Assembly: GCF_000344155.1 (NCBI RefSeq)
Contig: NZ_BAOQ01000037.1
Coordinates: 1-60,622 of the forward strand
Source of the DNA: Gordonia paraffinivorans NBRC 108238
GTDB taxonomy: Bacteria; Actinomycetota; Actinomycetes; Mycobacteriales; Mycobacteriaceae
DNA length: 60,622 nucleotides
Direction of reading: 5' to 3'
A program made the translations under genes and the position numbers. Positions within the stretch are counted from its first letter, which is position 1. Every line of letters starts with the position of its first letter. The notes below the pieces were generated by a model. That model was not told the origin of the DNA. It did not search any database and was given only the letters and a program-made list of their open reading frames with translations. Shown piece by piece: positions 38,701 through 48,344 of the stretch.

Positions 38701-39113
38701 GACGGCTCCGACGACGCCAGCACCGGGATCCCCGCCTCGCGGGCGGCGGCCACCGCAGTCGCCTTGTTGCCGGTCAGGTCGAGCACCTCCGCGCTCGGGC
38801 CGACGAAGGTGATGCCGTTCTCGGCACAGGCACGCGCCAGCCCCGGGTTCTCCGACAGGAACCCGTAGCCCGGATAGATCGCGTCGGCACCGCAACGCAC
38901 GGCGGCCGACACGATCTCGTCGATCGAGAGGTACGCCCGCACCGGATGCCCCGGCACACCGATCTGATACGACTCGTCGGCCTTGAGCCGGTGCGTCGAG
39001 TTGCGGCCCTCGTACGGGTAGACGGCCACCGTGCGCGCGCCGAGCTCGTACGCGGCGCGGAACGCGCGGATCGCGATCTCGCCCCGGTTGGCAACCAGAA
39101 CCTTCTCGAACAT
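35724..39113 (-). CDS. pyc: Pyruvate carboxylase
   Basis: Single-chain enzyme of 1129 residues making oxaloacetate from pyruvate. Domains: biotin carboxylase 1-450 (KVLVANRGEIAIRAFRA, AVAGGGGRGMRRV, EMNPRIQVEHTVTEE); pyruvate carboxyltransferase about 530-810 (DTTFRDAHQSLLATRVRT, HVHTHDTPGGQLATY with metal-binding His); PYC_OADA linker about 830-1030; biotinyl domain at the end with EAMKMEAAI. The ATG at 39113 gives the standard N-terminus. Convergent with the kinase gene. Biotinylation would depend on BirA. Confidence 0.97.
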   Translation of the reverse strand: MFEKVLVANRGEIAIRAFRAAYELGARTVAVYPYEGRNSTHRLKADESYQIGVPGHPVRAYLSIDEIVSAAVRCGADAIYPGYGFLSENPGLARACAENGITFVGPSAEVLDLTGNKATAVAAAREAGIPVLASSEPSADPTELLAAAADMRFPVFVKAVAGGGGRGMRRVDEPADLPEAIAAASREADAAFGDPTVFLEQAVVDPRHIEVQILADDDGDVIHLYERDCSLQRRHQKVIELAPAPNLPDELREKICADAVAFAKHIGYSCAGTVEFLLDHQGRHVFIEMNPRIQVEHTVTEEITDVDLVSSQLRIAAGETLADLGLSQESIRIRGAALQCRITTEDPANGFRPDVGRITGYRSPGGAGVRLDGGANLGAEVSGHFDSMLVKLTCRGRDFPTAVRRARRAVAEFRIRGVATNIPFLQAVLDDPDFRAGRITTSFIDERPGLLTSRSSADRGSKILAYLADVTVNKPHGERPTTVYPRDKLPLVERALLASPPDGSRQRLLALGPEGFARDLRENPRLGITDTTFRDAHQSLLATRVRTTGLVTVAPYVAALTPELLSVECWGGATYDVALRFLKEDPWDRLAQLREAIPNICLQMLLRGANTVGYTPYPTKVTTAFVAEATDVGIDIFRIFDALNNVDAMRPAIDAVRETGRAVAEVAMSYTGDLMDPAEDLYTLDYYLRLAEEIVSAGAHVLAIKDMAGLLRAPAASKLVSALRKNFDLPIHVHTHDTPGGQLATYLAAWEAGADAVDGASAALAGTTSQPPLSAIVAAAAHTDRDTGLDLGRVCDLEPYWEALRKVYAPFESGIPAPTGRVYSHEIPGGQLSNLRQQAIALGLGNRFEAVEQAYADADRILGRLVKVTPSSKVVGDLALALVGRGITAADFAADPSAYDIPDSVIGFLRGELGDPPGGWPEPLRSLALKGRAAAPPVAELTADDEAILDKPGRERQVRLNHLLFPGPTKEFEEHFETYGDTSRLTANQFFYGLRYGEEHRVSLEPGVELMIGLEAISDADEKGMRTVMCVLNGQLRPIAVRDRSVDSTVASAEKADRSNPHHVGAPFAGVVSLSVGVGDKVAAGAAIGTIEAMKMEAAITAPVAGKVTRVAIGPVTQVAPGDLLIEIG

Positions 39114-39570
39114 GGGGCGCTCCCCTTTTCCCGCTTCGACGGAATCGGCGTGTTCCCGGTGCCGCCGGATCGACGGACCAGTGCAGTACATCACGTGATC
39201 CTACTCACGCCGCAGCCCGCCCGACCCGACGCCCGACACCCGCCGCAGCACGCCTCGATGCAACTTCCGATCGCCCACAGCCATTGGGTGTCAACAACTC
39301 TCGACAGAAGCGCAACCCGCCACCGAACGCCGACACACCCACACGCCCGCCGGCCTCAGAGCTCCGGCGCCACACACCCCCGACCCCGACCGGCCGATCC
39401 CGTCGGGATCCACGGCCCGGCCGCCGCACGACCCGACCCCTCGGCCGTTCGCACCGCCCCTCACCGGTGACCCACGCCGCAGACTTTGGCTCGTCGCGTC
39501 GGCGCGAACTACTGTTCTCACCCGGTCGGCTCTAAGCCGATCGTCATAGTCGACCAGGAGGACCAGCATC
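39114..39570. other. Gene-free stretch between pyc and the SGNH hydrolase
   Basis: About 457 bases between divergent starts. It is very C-rich on the plus strand and holds no convincing coding frame. It must contain both promoters; AGGAGGA at 39558-39564 is the ribosome site for the hydrolase. No strong palindrome was seen. Confidence 0.6.
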
Positions 39571-40347
39571 GTGGGCTTCACCCGCTACGTCGCGTTGGGC
39601 GACTCGTTCACCGAGGGAGTCGGAGACGCGGACCCGACCCGCCCCAACGGGCTGCGCGGCTGGGCCGACCGGGTCGCCGAACAGCTCGCCCGGCACGACG
39701 AGGGCTTCGCCTACGCCAATCTCGCGATCCGCGGGCGCCTGCTCGACGCCGTCATCGCCGAGCAGCTCGAGCCGGCCGTCGCGATGAACCCCGACCTGGT
39801 GACGATCTACGCAGGCGGCAACGACCTCATGCGGCCCGGGCTCGACGTCGATGCGCTCGTCGACCGGTACGACACCGCCATCGGCAAGCTCGCCGCCACC
39901 GGTGCGACGGTCGTCGTCTTCACCGCCTACGACACCGGGTGGGCGCCGGTGTTCCGCAAGCTCCGCGGCCGCATCGCCATCTACAACGAGCTGGTCCGCG
40001 AGGTCGCCGACCGCCACGGCGTCATGGTCCTCGACTACTGGCGCCTGAAGGGCTTCGACGACTACCGCATGTGGGACACCGACCGGCTGCACATGTCCTC
40101 GCTCGGCCACACCCGCATGGCCGCCGAGGTCCTAGACCTGCTCGGCGTCGACCACGACATCACCCGCGTGGAACTCGAGGCCGCGGCCGAGCTGTCGCGG
40201 CGCGAACAACGTCGGCAGAACGCCGAATGGGCTCGCACGTTCCTGGCGCCGTGGGTGATGCGACGCATCCGCGGGGTGTCCTCGGGCGACGGGATCACCC
40301 CGCGCTGGCCACAGCCGGTGTCGGCGGCCGAGCTTCTCGCACTCTGA
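39571..40347 (+). CDS. SGNH/GDSL hydrolase
   Basis: Esterase-type SGNH hydrolase of 258 residues. Block I is VALGDSFTEGVGD with the nucleophile Ser, block II is the Gly in NLAIRGRLLD, block III is GGNDLM, and block V is DRLHMSSLGH with the catalytic Asp and His. No signal peptide, so probably cytoplasmic. GTG start after AGGAGGA. Substrate unknown. Confidence 0.9.
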   Translation: MGFTRYVALGDSFTEGVGDADPTRPNGLRGWADRVAEQLARHDEGFAYANLAIRGRLLDAVIAEQLEPAVAMNPDLVTIYAGGNDLMRPGLDVDALVDRYDTAIGKLAATGATVVVFTAYDTGWAPVFRKLRGRIAIYNELVREVADRHGVMVLDYWRLKGFDDYRMWDTDRLHMSSLGHTRMAAEVLDLLGVDHDITRVELEAAAELSRREQRRQNAEWARTFLAPWVMRRIRGVSSGDGITPRWPQPVSAAELLAL

Positions 40348-40446
40348 ACCCCGTGACCCCGGCTCCCTCCGACCGAGGTCTGGACTCGTCCGTTCGGACG
40401 GGATTCGCGCACGCCGACGTACTCGAACGACGCGGCACCGATACCC

Positions 40447-40472
40447 TGATCGTTCGGAGGTGTGAACGATCA
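40447..40472 (+). promoter_or_regulatory. 9-bp inverted repeat over the MFS gene start
   Basis: TGATCGTTC (40447-40455) and GAACGATCA (40464-40472) form a perfect inverted repeat around the bases GGAGGTGT. The preceding TACCCT could be a -10 box. The repeat therefore covers the end of the promoter, the ribosome site and the start region, as expected of an operator for a TetR- or MarR-type repressor, or of an mRNA hairpin hiding the ribosome site. Confidence 0.55.
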
Positions 40473-42018
40473 TGTGTACGACGAGCCGGACGGTCTCGTG
40501 ACCAGGAGCACGGGGACCGGCGGGGTGTCCGGCGAGGAGACCCCCGACGCCGTCGAATCATCGCTGGAGTCCCGTCCCGATTCCCACGAGGACGAGAAGC
40601 CCCACCCGCGTGCCGCGGTCGTGGTGCTGTGTCTCGCCGGCATCGTCGTGGCGGTGATGCAGACGATCATCGTCCCGCTCATCCCCGAACTGCCGACCCT
40701 GCTGAACGCCGAGCCCTCCAACACCACCTGGGCGATCACGATCACGCTGCTCGTCGCCGCGGTCGCGACGCCGATCGGCGGCCGCATCGGCGACATGTAC
40801 GGCAAGCGCCGGGCGATCCTCGGCAGCCTCGGTTTCGTGGCCCTCGGGTCGGTGGTCTGCGCACTGGCCACGTCGTTGCCGCTGTTCATCCTCGGCCGGG
40901 GGCTACAGGGCCTCGGCTTCGGCATCGTCGCCCTCGGCATCAGCGTGATGCGCGACATCGTTCCGCCCAGACACCTCGGCACCGCCGTCGGAACCATGAG
41001 CGCGTCACTGGGCATCGGCGGCGCCCTCGGCCTGCCGATCGCGGCGGCGATCGCCCAGCACGTCAGCTGGCACGCGCTGTTCTGGGTGTGCGGGCTCACC
41101 GCGGCACTCGCGGCGCTCGGCGTCCTGCTGACCGTCCCGTCGAACACCGTGACCGCGGGCGGACGCTTCGACGCGATCGGCGCGCTCGGGCTCGGCGCGT
41201 TCCTGATGTGCCTGCTCCTGCCGCTCTCGAAGGGCGCGTCGTGGGGCTGGGGCAGCCCGCTCACACTCGGGCTGCTCGGCGGCTTCGTCGTCCTGCTCGC
41301 TCTCTGGGCGGTCATCGAACTCCGCCGCGACAACCCGCTGATCGACCTCCGGATCCTGAGGACCAGACCGCTCTTCCTGACCAACCTCGCGTCGATCGCC
41401 ACCGGGTTCGCCTTCTACGCGATGCAGCTGATCCCCATCCAGCTGCTGATGGCCCCGACGTTCACCCCGGACGGCCTCGGCTACGACATGGTCCACGCGA
41501 GCCTCATCCTCGCGCCCAGCGGCCTGGTGATGTTCGCGATGTCCAATGTCAGCGGCCGGATGAACGCCGCCCTCGGCGCGCGCGTGTCGCTGGCCCTCGG
41601 CGGCGTGGTCATCGGGATCGGCTACCTCATCTTCATCGTCGGCGTCGCGGGACCGTGGGGCATCTCCTGGATCCACATGCTCGTCCTCAGCTGCTGTATC
41701 GGCGCCGGCCTCGGCATCGCCTACTCGGCGATGCCGGCGCTCATCATGCAGGTGGTCAGCGTCGAGCAGACCGGCGAGTCCAACGGCGTCAACGCCCTGA
41801 TGCGGATCATCGGCACCTCCACCGCCTCGGCGGTCGTCGGCATGCTGCTGACGTGGTCGATGACGTCGTTCACGGGCCCGGACGGCGCGGCCGCCGCGGT
41901 CCCCACCACCGACGGGTACCTCTGGGCGTCGGTGATCGGCCTCGGCGCGTGTGCGGTCGCGGCGCTGGTCGCCTTCGCCATCCCGGCGCACAAGGGCATC
42001 ACCGAGACCTCCGTCTGA
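40462..42018 (+). CDS. DHA2-type MFS drug transporter
   Basis: Membrane transporter of 518 residues with a cytoplasmic N-terminus of about 45 residues and 14 predicted helices. The A-motif is GGRIGDMYGKRRA and the C-motif region is LGIGGALGLPIAAAIAQ, both typical of proton-driven 14-helix exporters. The GTG at 40462 touches the GGAGGT sequence directly, so the in-frame GTG at 40474 (spacing about 13) may be the true start. The 9-bp inverted repeat suggests repressor control, but no regulator gene is adjacent. Confidence 0.87.
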   Translation: MNDHVYDEPDGLVTRSTGTGGVSGEETPDAVESSLESRPDSHEDEKPHPRAAVVVLCLAGIVVAVMQTIIVPLIPELPTLLNAEPSNTTWAITITLLVAAVATPIGGRIGDMYGKRRAILGSLGFVALGSVVCALATSLPLFILGRGLQGLGFGIVALGISVMRDIVPPRHLGTAVGTMSASLGIGGALGLPIAAAIAQHVSWHALFWVCGLTAALAALGVLLTVPSNTVTAGGRFDAIGALGLGAFLMCLLLPLSKGASWGWGSPLTLGLLGGFVVLLALWAVIELRRDNPLIDLRILRTRPLFLTNLASIATGFAFYAMQLIPIQLLMAPTFTPDGLGYDMVHASLILAPSGLVMFAMSNVSGRMNAALGARVSLALGGVVIGIGYLIFIVGVAGPWGISWIHMLVLSCCIGAGLGIAYSAMPALIMQVVSVEQTGESNGVNALMRIIGTSTASAVVGMLLTWSMTSFTGPDGAAAAVPTTDGYLWASVIGLGACAVAALVAFAIPAHKGITETSV

Positions 42019-42112
42019 GCCCGAGACGCCGGATGGGAGCCCGCTTCCCATCCGGACGTCGGGCTTCGTGACACGAGATGCGCACGGGGTCGGATGCACG
42101 TAGCGTGACGCC

Positions 42113-43480
42113 GTGGCCCCCGCGATCCTGATCGAGAACACCCACGTGCTGACGCTCGACGCGCAGCGCCGGGAACTGCCCGGGGCGTCGGTGCTCGTGG
42201 ACGGAACCCGGATCGCGGCGGTGTCCGCCGAGCCGATCCCGGCGGCATCGGTCGACGGCGACGTGGTGCGGGTCGACGGTCGCGGATGCGTCCTCACCCC
42301 GGGTCTGGTGAACACGCATCACCACCTCTACCAATGGATCACGCGCGGTCTCGCCGCCGACCACACGCTGTTCGAGTGGCTGCAGACCCTCTACCCGATC
42401 TGGGCCGGGATCGACGAGGAGGCGCTGCACGCGGCGGCCCTCGGCGGGCTGGCCCAACTGGCGCTGTCCGGATGCACCACGACGACCGACCACCACTACG
42501 TCTTCCCCCGCGAGGGCGGTGACCTGCTCGGTGCCGAGATCGCCGCGGCGGGCGAGATCGGCCTGCGGTTCCACCCGACCCGCGGTTCGATGGACCTCTC
42601 GGAGAAGGACGGCGGCCTCCCCCCGGACTCGGTGGTCCAGACCATCGACGAGATCCTCGCCGCCAGTGCCGACGCCGTCGCCCGCTGGCACGACCCGGAA
42701 CCCGGCGCGATGCTGCGGATCGCACTCGCCCCCTGTTCACCGTTCTCCGTCACGACCGACCTCTTGCGCGAGTCCGCCGTGCTGGCACGCGATCTCGGCG
42801 TCCGCATGCACACGCATCTCGCGGAATCGGTCGACGAGGACGCCTACTGCGCCGAGCACTTCGGCTGCGCCCCCTTGGAGTACATGGAGTCGGTCGGCTG
42901 GGTGGGCGACGACGTCTGGTACGCCCACGGCGTGGAGTTCGACGACGCCGCGATCGCCCGCCTGGCCGCGACGCAGACCGGTGTGGCCCACTGCCCCACC
43001 TCGAACGCCCGCCTGGGCAACGGGATCTGCCGAACCCGCGATCTCGTCGACGCGGGCGTCCCGGTGGGTCTCGGCGTCGACGGCGCGGCGTCGAACGAAT
43101 CGGCCCGACTCCTCGAGGAGGCCCACCAGGCCGTCCTGATGGCGCGTGCCCGCGGCGGCCCCACCGCCCTGACCACCCGCACCGCGCTCGAACTCGCCAC
43201 CCGCGGCGGCGCACGCGTGCTCGGCCGGGAAGACGAGATCGGCTCCATCGAACCGGGCAAGTTCGCCGACCTCGTGCTCTGGGACCTGTCCACGGTGGCC
43301 CACCGCGACATCGACGACCCGGTCGCCGCGCTGGTGCTCGGAGCGATCCCGCCGATCAAGGCGTCGTGGGTGCACGGGCGCCGGGTGGTCGCCGACGGAG
43401 AAATCCTCACCATCGACACCGCCGCCATGACCGAGTCCGTCGCGGTCGCACACCGCCGCCTGATGGACAAGGCGCGCTGA
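42113..43480 (+). CDS. 8-oxoguanine deaminase
   Basis: Amidohydrolase of 455 residues. Metal ligands are the NTHHHLYQWITRG motif, a His in MHTHLAES, a His in YAHGVEFDD and an Asp in GLGVDGAASNES. The family deaminates 8-oxoguanine (to urate) and related purines. Its stop overlaps the FAD subunit start by one base (TGATG), so it is the first gene of an operon with a molybdenum hydroxylase. Guanine deaminase or another aminohydrolase activity is the main alternative. Confidence 0.88.
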   Translation: MAPAILIENTHVLTLDAQRRELPGASVLVDGTRIAAVSAEPIPAASVDGDVVRVDGRGCVLTPGLVNTHHHLYQWITRGLAADHTLFEWLQTLYPIWAGIDEEALHAAALGGLAQLALSGCTTTTDHHYVFPREGGDLLGAEIAAAGEIGLRFHPTRGSMDLSEKDGGLPPDSVVQTIDEILAASADAVARWHDPEPGAMLRIALAPCSPFSVTTDLLRESAVLARDLGVRMHTHLAESVDEDAYCAEHFGCAPLEYMESVGWVGDDVWYAHGVEFDDAAIARLAATQTGVAHCPTSNARLGNGICRTRDLVDAGVPVGLGVDGAASNESARLLEEAHQAVLMARARGGPTALTTRTALELATRGGARVLGREDEIGSIEPGKFADLVLWDLSTVAHRDIDDPVAALVLGAIPPIKASWVHGRRVVADGEILTIDTAAMTESVAVAHRRLMDKAR

Positions 43481-44292
43481 TGGACCTCGCCGCCGTCACC
43501 CGCTACCGGTTCGCACGCTCGCGCGAGCAGGTCTTCCCTGAACCCGGCGAGCAGATCGTCGCCGGCGGGACCTGGGTGTTCTCCGAGCCGCAACCCGCGA
43601 CGACCGGCCTGGTCGATCTCAGCGAGATGGGCTGGCCGTCGTTCGAGGAGCTCCCCGACGGCGGCCTGCGCGTCGGCGCCACCTGCACTGTCGCCGAACT
43701 CGCCGCCCTCCCGCCACGTCCCGGCCTCCGCGCCCACCCCCTGTTCGCGCAGTGCGCGAACGCCCTCCTCGCCTCGTTCAAGATCTGGAACATGGCCACC
43801 GTCGGCGGGAACATCTGCCGCTCGTTCTCCGCCGCGTCGATGGTGTCGCTGGCCGTCGGCCTCGACGCGACCGCCCACATCTGGCATCGCGACGGCGCCG
43901 ACCGCGACCTGCCGGTGGCCGATCTGGTGATCGGCAACGGCATCAACGTCCTCGGGCCGGGCGAGGTCCTGCGCGCCGTCGACTTCCCCGGGCACGCGCT
44001 GGCCGCGCGCACCGGGTTCCGGAAGATCGCCCTCGCCGAACTCGGCCGCTCGGGCGCGGTGGTCACCGGGCGCATCGACCCGGACGGCACCACGGTGTAC
44101 GGGATCACCGCGGCCACCGAATGGCCCACGGTCCTGCGGTACCCCTCACCGCCGAGCGCCGACCGGCTGCGGCACGACATCTCCGCCGCGCCCGGCTACC
44201 ACACCGACCCGCTCGGCTCGGCGGACTGGCGGCGGGCCGTCTCCGCGGTGCTCGCCGAGGAGATCCGTCTCGAACTCGAAGGGACGGCGTGA
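43480..44292 (+). CDS. Xanthine dehydrogenase-family FAD subunit
   Basis: FAD-binding subunit of 270 residues. The phosphate loop [14 protein letters not shown] and [13 protein letters not shown] are the flavin contacts. Coupled to both neighbours, with a one-base overlap upstream and a GTGA overlap downstream. With the following fused subunit it forms a complete xanthine-dehydrogenase-type enzyme that would feed hypoxanthine/xanthine carbon into urate. Confidence 0.9.
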   Translation: MDLAAVTRYRFARSREQVFPEPGEQIVAGGTWVFSEPQPATTGLVDLSEMGWPSFEELPDGGLRVGATCTVAELAALPPRPGLRAHPLFAQCANALLASFKIWNMATVGGNICRSFSAASMVSLAVGLDATAHIWHRDGADRDLPVADLVIGNGINVLGPGEVLRAVDFPGHALAARTGFRKIALAELGRSGAVVTGRIDPDGTTVYGITAATEWPTVLRYPSPPSADRLRHDISAAPGYHTDPLGSADWRRAVSAVLAEEIRLELEGTA

Positions 44293-47069
44293 CGATGGAA
44301 TTCGAGATCAACGGAGAGCGCGTCGACGCCGAACCCGCACCGGGACAGTGCCTTCGGACGCTGCTGCGGCAACACGCCCACTTCGAGGTGAAGAAGGGGT
44401 GCGACGCGGGAGACTGCGGCGCCTGCTCGGTCCTCGTCGACGGCAAGCCGGTGCACTCCTGCATCTTTCCGGCGCAGCGCGCCGCCGGGCGGGCGGTCAC
44501 CACGGTGGCGGGCCTCGGCACCCCCGAGGATCTCCATCCCGTGCAACAGTCCTTCGTCGACCACTTCGGGTTCCAGTGCGGGTTCTGCACCGCCGGGATG
44601 ATCGTCACCTCGTCGACGCTGACCCCCGCCGACCTCGACGACCTGCCGCGGCGGATGAAGGGAAACCTGTGTCGCTGCACGGGATATCGCTCCATCCGGG
44701 AGGCGATCGCCGGCGCCGTCACCGGCGAGACGGGCCGGGCAGGCGCGCCCGACGCCTCCCCGGCCGTCACTCGACAGGCGGTGGGCACCTCGGTGACCCC
44801 GCCGGCGGCGCGCCGGGTGGTGACCGGGACCGAGCCCTACACCTTCGACGTGCCGCTGACCGACGCCCTGCACATCCACGTCCTCGGGTCGCCGCATCCG
44901 CATGCGCGCATCGTCGCCATCGACACCGCCGACGCCTCGGCCCTGCCCGGCGTCGAGCTGATCCTCACCCACGAGAACGTCTCCACGCCGAGGTTTTCCA
45001 CCGCCCGCCATGAGAACCGCCTCGAGGACCCCGACGACACGCTGGTCTTCGACCCGGTCGTGCGATTCGTCGGCCAACGGGTGGCCGCGGTGGTCGCGAC
45101 CACGCCGGGCGTCGCCGAACAGGCGGCACAACTGATCCGCGTCACCTACGACGTCCTGCCCGCGGTCTTCGACCCCGAGGAGGCACGCTCGCCCGGAGCA
45201 CCGCTCCTGCATCGCGACCGCACCCCCGAGGAGCGGGTCGCCGAACCCGAGCGCAATGTCGTGGCGACCTTCCACGAGGGCTTCGGCGGCGACATCGACG
45301 TGGCCCTGGCCGGGTCGTCGACGACGGTGCGCGGAACCTGGCAGACCCAGCGGGTGTCCCACGCGCAGTTGGAGACACACGGCTCGGTGGCATGGCTGGA
45401 CGCCCAGGGTCGCCTGGTGGTGCGCACGTCCACGCAGGTCCCGTACCTGGTGCGTGACGAACTGGCCCGCATCCTCGACCTGCCGGTCGAGAGGGTGCGG
45501 GTGTTCAGCGGCCGCGTGGGCGGCGGATTCGGCGGCAAGCAGGAACTCCTCACCGAGGACCTCGCCGCCATCGCCACCCTGCGCACCGGCCGGCCCTGCG
45601 TCTACGAGATGACCCGCACTGACGAGATGACCCGCACCACCTACCGGCATCCCATGCGGGTGACGGTCGAACTCGGCGCCGACGACGACGGGCGGCTGGC
45701 CGCCCTGCGCGTGGAGGTTTTCTCGGACACCGGCGCCTACGGCAACCACGCGATCGGCGTCATGTTCCACGCCTGCGCGGAGTCGGTGTCGATCTACAAC
45801 TGCCCCGTCAAACGGATCGACGCCGAGGCCGTCTACACCAACAACCCGCCGTCGGGAGCCTTCCGCGGATACGGCCTCGGCCAGGTGATCTTCGCGGTCG
45901 AGTCCGCGATGGACGAGCTCGCCCTCCGCCTCGGCATCGACCCCTTCGAGCTGCGCCGCCGCAACGCGGTCGCCGACGGCGACCCGCTGCTGATCGCCCG
46001 GCCCGAACCCGAGGTCGACCTGGTGTACGGCAGTTACGGGCTCGACCAGTGTCTCGACGCCGCCGAGGCCGCGCTGCGGCGCGGCAACGGGGTCGCCCCG
46101 CCGCCCGGGCCGCGGTGGCGCGTCGGTGAAGGCATGGCCATCGCCGCGATCGCCACGATGGCCCCGCGCGGACACATCTCCGAGGTCACCGTCTCCGTCG
46201 ATACCGGCGGGACCTACCACGTCGGCGTCGGGACGTGCGAGTTCGGCAACGGCACCACCACGGTGCACACGCAGATCGTCGCCACCGCACTGGCGACGGA
46301 CGTCTCGCGGGTCTCCCTGCACCACGGCGACACCGACGCCGCGGCATATGACACCGGTGCGTTCGCGTCGGCCGGGACCACCGTCGCGGGCAAGGCGGTG
46401 CACGCCGCGAGCCTCGCGCTGCGCGACGCCCTCGTCGATGCGGCCGGCCGGCTCACCGGAGCCGATCCGGCGGAGATCCGGATGGGCCCGGACGGGGCGA
46501 TCGTCGGCGAGGGTCTCATCGGCTTCGGCGACCTCATCGCCGCCGTGGACAGCCGCCACCGCCTCGACCTGCCCGACGGCTCCCGCGCCTACGCCGCCGG
46601 CGAGGAACGCGGCGAGATGCGCTCGATCGCGTTCAACGTGCAGGCATTCCGCGTGGCCGTGGACACCGATACCGGCAAAGTCGTGATCCTGCAGTCGGTC
46701 CACGCCGCCGACGCGGGCACCGTGATGAATCCCGAGCAGTGCCGGGGACAGGTGGAAGGCGGTGTGGCGCAAGGTATCGGGTCTGCGCTCTACGAGGAGA
46801 TCATGCTCGACGAGGGGGTGCCCGTGACCAAGGTCTTCCGCACGTACCGGGTGCCGCAGATGGCCGACATCCCCTACACCGAGGTCTATTTCGCCGACAC
46901 CGCCGACGAGCTCGGGCCGTTCGGCGCCAAGTCGATGTCGGAGTCGCCGTTCAACCCGGTCGCGCCCGCGCTGGCCAATGCCATCCGCCGCGCGATCGGC
47001 GTGCGGCCCCACGAGACCCCGATGTCGCGGGATCGGGTCTGGCGGCTGGCTCAGGCCGCGACCCCATAG
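44289..47069 (+). CDS. Xanthine dehydrogenase-family fused 2Fe-2S and molybdopterin subunit
   Basis: Fused subunit of 926 residues (GTG 44289) or 924 (ATG 44295). Residues 1-150 are the two [2Fe-2S] domains ([25 protein letters not shown]). From about 165 the molybdopterin domains follow, with [28 protein letters not shown] and the terminal Glu region [21 protein letters not shown]. All expected motifs are intact, unlike the separate-subunit enzyme at 25-28.6 kb. The context with 8-oxoguanine deaminase and uraD/uraH supports a purine substrate, probably xanthine or hypoxanthine. Confidence 0.92.
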   Translation: MTMEFEINGERVDAEPAPGQCLRTLLRQHAHFEVKKGCDAGDCGACSVLVDGKPVHSCIFPAQRAAGRAVTTVAGLGTPEDLHPVQQSFVDHFGFQCGFCTAGMIVTSSTLTPADLDDLPRRMKGNLCRCTGYRSIREAIAGAVTGETGRAGAPDASPAVTRQAVGTSVTPPAARRVVTGTEPYTFDVPLTDALHIHVLGSPHPHARIVAIDTADASALPGVELILTHENVSTPRFSTARHENRLEDPDDTLVFDPVVRFVGQRVAAVVATTPGVAEQAAQLIRVTYDVLPAVFDPEEARSPGAPLLHRDRTPEERVAEPERNVVATFHEGFGGDIDVALAGSSTTVRGTWQTQRVSHAQLETHGSVAWLDAQGRLVVRTSTQVPYLVRDELARILDLPVERVRVFSGRVGGGFGGKQELLTEDLAAIATLRTGRPCVYEMTRTDEMTRTTYRHPMRVTVELGADDDGRLAALRVEVFSDTGAYGNHAIGVMFHACAESVSIYNCPVKRIDAEAVYTNNPPSGAFRGYGLGQVIFAVESAMDELALRLGIDPFELRRRNAVADGDPLLIARPEPEVDLVYGSYGLDQCLDAAEAALRRGNGVAPPPGPRWRVGEGMAIAAIATMAPRGHISEVTVSVDTGGTYHVGVGTCEFGNGTTTVHTQIVATALATDVSRVSLHHGDTDAAAYDTGAFASAGTTVAGKAVHAASLALRDALVDAAGRLTGADPAEIRMGPDGAIVGEGLIGFGDLIAAVDSRHRLDLPDGSRAYAAGEERGEMRSIAFNVQAFRVAVDTDTGKVVILQSVHAADAGTVMNPEQCRGQVEGGVAQGIGSALYEEIMLDEGVPVTKVFRTYRVPQMADIPYTEVYFADTADELGPFGAKSMSESPFNPVAPALANAIRRAIGVRPHETPMSRDRVWRLAQAATP

Positions 47070-47074
47070 CCCGA

Positions 47075-47093
47075 AGCCGCGCGAGGCGCGGCT
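47075..47093. terminator. Hairpin between convergent xanthine dehydrogenase and acyl-CoA dehydrogenase genes
   Basis: AGCCGCGC-GAG-GCGCGGCT is a perfect eight-pair stem with a three-base loop, starting five bases after the plus-strand stop and ending 21 bases before the minus-strand stop. Likely bidirectional terminator. Confidence 0.6.
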
Positions 47094-47114
47094 CCGGTCC
47101 ATGGAGCCGACGGC

Positions 47115-48344
47115 TCAGCCGCGCAACAGCCCCTTGGCGACGTGGGTCACCTGGATCTCGTTGCTGCCCGCGTAGATCATGAGCGACTTCGCATCCCGGG
47201 CGAGTTGCTCCACCCGGTACTCCGCCATGTAGCCGTTGCCGCCGAACAGCTGGACCGCCTCCATGGCGACATCGGTCGCCGCCCGCGACGAGTACAGCTT
47301 CATCGCCGACGCCTCGGCCAGGCTCAGCGGCTTGCCGGCCTTGGCGCGCTCGATCGCGTTGAACAGCATGTTCTGCACGTTGATCCGCGCGATCTCCATC
47401 TCGGCGAGCTTGAGCTGGATGAGCTGGAAGTCGCCGATCGGCTGGCCCCACAGCTTGCGGTTCTTGGCGTAGTCGACCGACAGGCGCTGCGCCTCGTTGA
47501 TGATGCCCAGCGACAGGGCGGCGATGCCGATGCGCTCGGCGACGAACCCGGCCTTGGCGCCCTCGGCGCCGCGGGCGTCGGCGCCGGTGTCCTCGGTCTC
47601 GCCGAGCAGGCGGTCCTTGCCGAGGCGGACGTTGTCGAAGAACAGCTCACCGGTCGGCGAGCTCATCATGCCCATCTTCTTGAACGGCTTGCCCTGCGTG
47701 AGACCGGGCATGCCCTTGTCGAGGACGAAGGTGAGCACCTTGCGGTCGCGGATCGGGGTGTCGCTGCCGTCGTCGAGCTTGGCGAACACGACGATGGTGT
47801 CGGCGTACGGGCCGTTGGTGATGAAGGTCTTCTGACCGTTGAGGATGTAATCGTCGCCGTCGCGGCGCACGGTGGTCTTCATGCCGCCCAGCGCATCCGA
47901 GCCCGAGTCGGGTTCGGTGATGGCCCAGGCGCCGACCTTCTCCATCGTCACCAGTTCCGGCAACCAGCGCTTCTTCTGTGCGAGGGTGCCGCGGCTGCGG
48001 ATCGTCGACGCGGTCAGACCCATGCTCACGCCCAGCGAGGCGACGAGGCCGAGACACACGCCGGCCAGTTCGATGTTGACCATCATGAACATCGAGCCGC
48101 CCATGGCGCCGCCACCGCCGCCGGACGACTCCTTCTTCTCCCCGGCGGCCTCGGCCGCGAGTTCCTTCTCCAGCGCGTCCTTGGCCATCTGGTCGACGCC
48201 GAAGGTCTGCAGCAGCTTGCGGGTGATGTCGTAGGGCGGGAGCTGGCCGGCCTCGAGCTCGTCGACATGTGGCCGGATCTCCTTGTCGATGAACGCGCGC
48301 AGCGCATCCCGAACCATCAGGTCTTCTTCGGACCACTCGAACAT
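47115..48344 (-). CDS. Acyl-CoA dehydrogenase family protein
   Basis: FAD enzyme of 409 residues for the first step of beta-oxidation. AWAITEPDSGSDALGGMKTT and TFITNGPYADTIVVFAK are the flavin and substrate signatures; the C-terminus has VQLFGGNGYMAEYRVEQLARD. The usual YEGT catalytic-Glu site reads YAGSNEIQ (Ala 392), while AERIGIAAL places Glu 270 where isovaleryl- and long-chain acyl-CoA dehydrogenases keep their base. A Gly-rich insertion lies at 74-83. The ATG at 48344 is used, with GGGAGAG upstream. Confidence 0.9.
   Translation of the reverse strand: MFEWSEEDLMVRDALRAFIDKEIRPHVDELEAGQLPPYDITRKLLQTFGVDQMAKDALEKELAAEAAGEKKESSGGGGGAMGGSMFMMVNIELAGVCLGLVASLGVSMGLTASTIRSRGTLAQKKRWLPELVTMEKVGAWAITEPDSGSDALGGMKTTVRRDGDDYILNGQKTFITNGPYADTIVVFAKLDDGSDTPIRDRKVLTFVLDKGMPGLTQGKPFKKMGMMSSPTGELFFDNVRLGKDRLLGETEDTGADARGAEGAKAGFVAERIGIAALSLGIINEAQRLSVDYAKNRKLWGQPIGDFQLIQLKLAEMEIARINVQNMLFNAIERAKAGKPLSLAEASAMKLYSSRAATDVAMEAVQLFGGNGYMAEYRVEQLARDAKSLMIYAGSNEIQVTHVAKGLLRG

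Noticed and set aside
35550..39470. A 1306-codon open frame on the plus strand opposite pyruvate carboxylase
   Set aside because: It is the antisense shadow of a clearly identified gene; its composition is Arg/Gly/Val/Asp-rich without any domain, as usual for GC-rich shadows.
39291..39581. A 96-codon minus-strand frame between pyc and the SGNH hydrolase
   Set aside because: Low-complexity Gly/Arg/Ser content and no conserved pattern.
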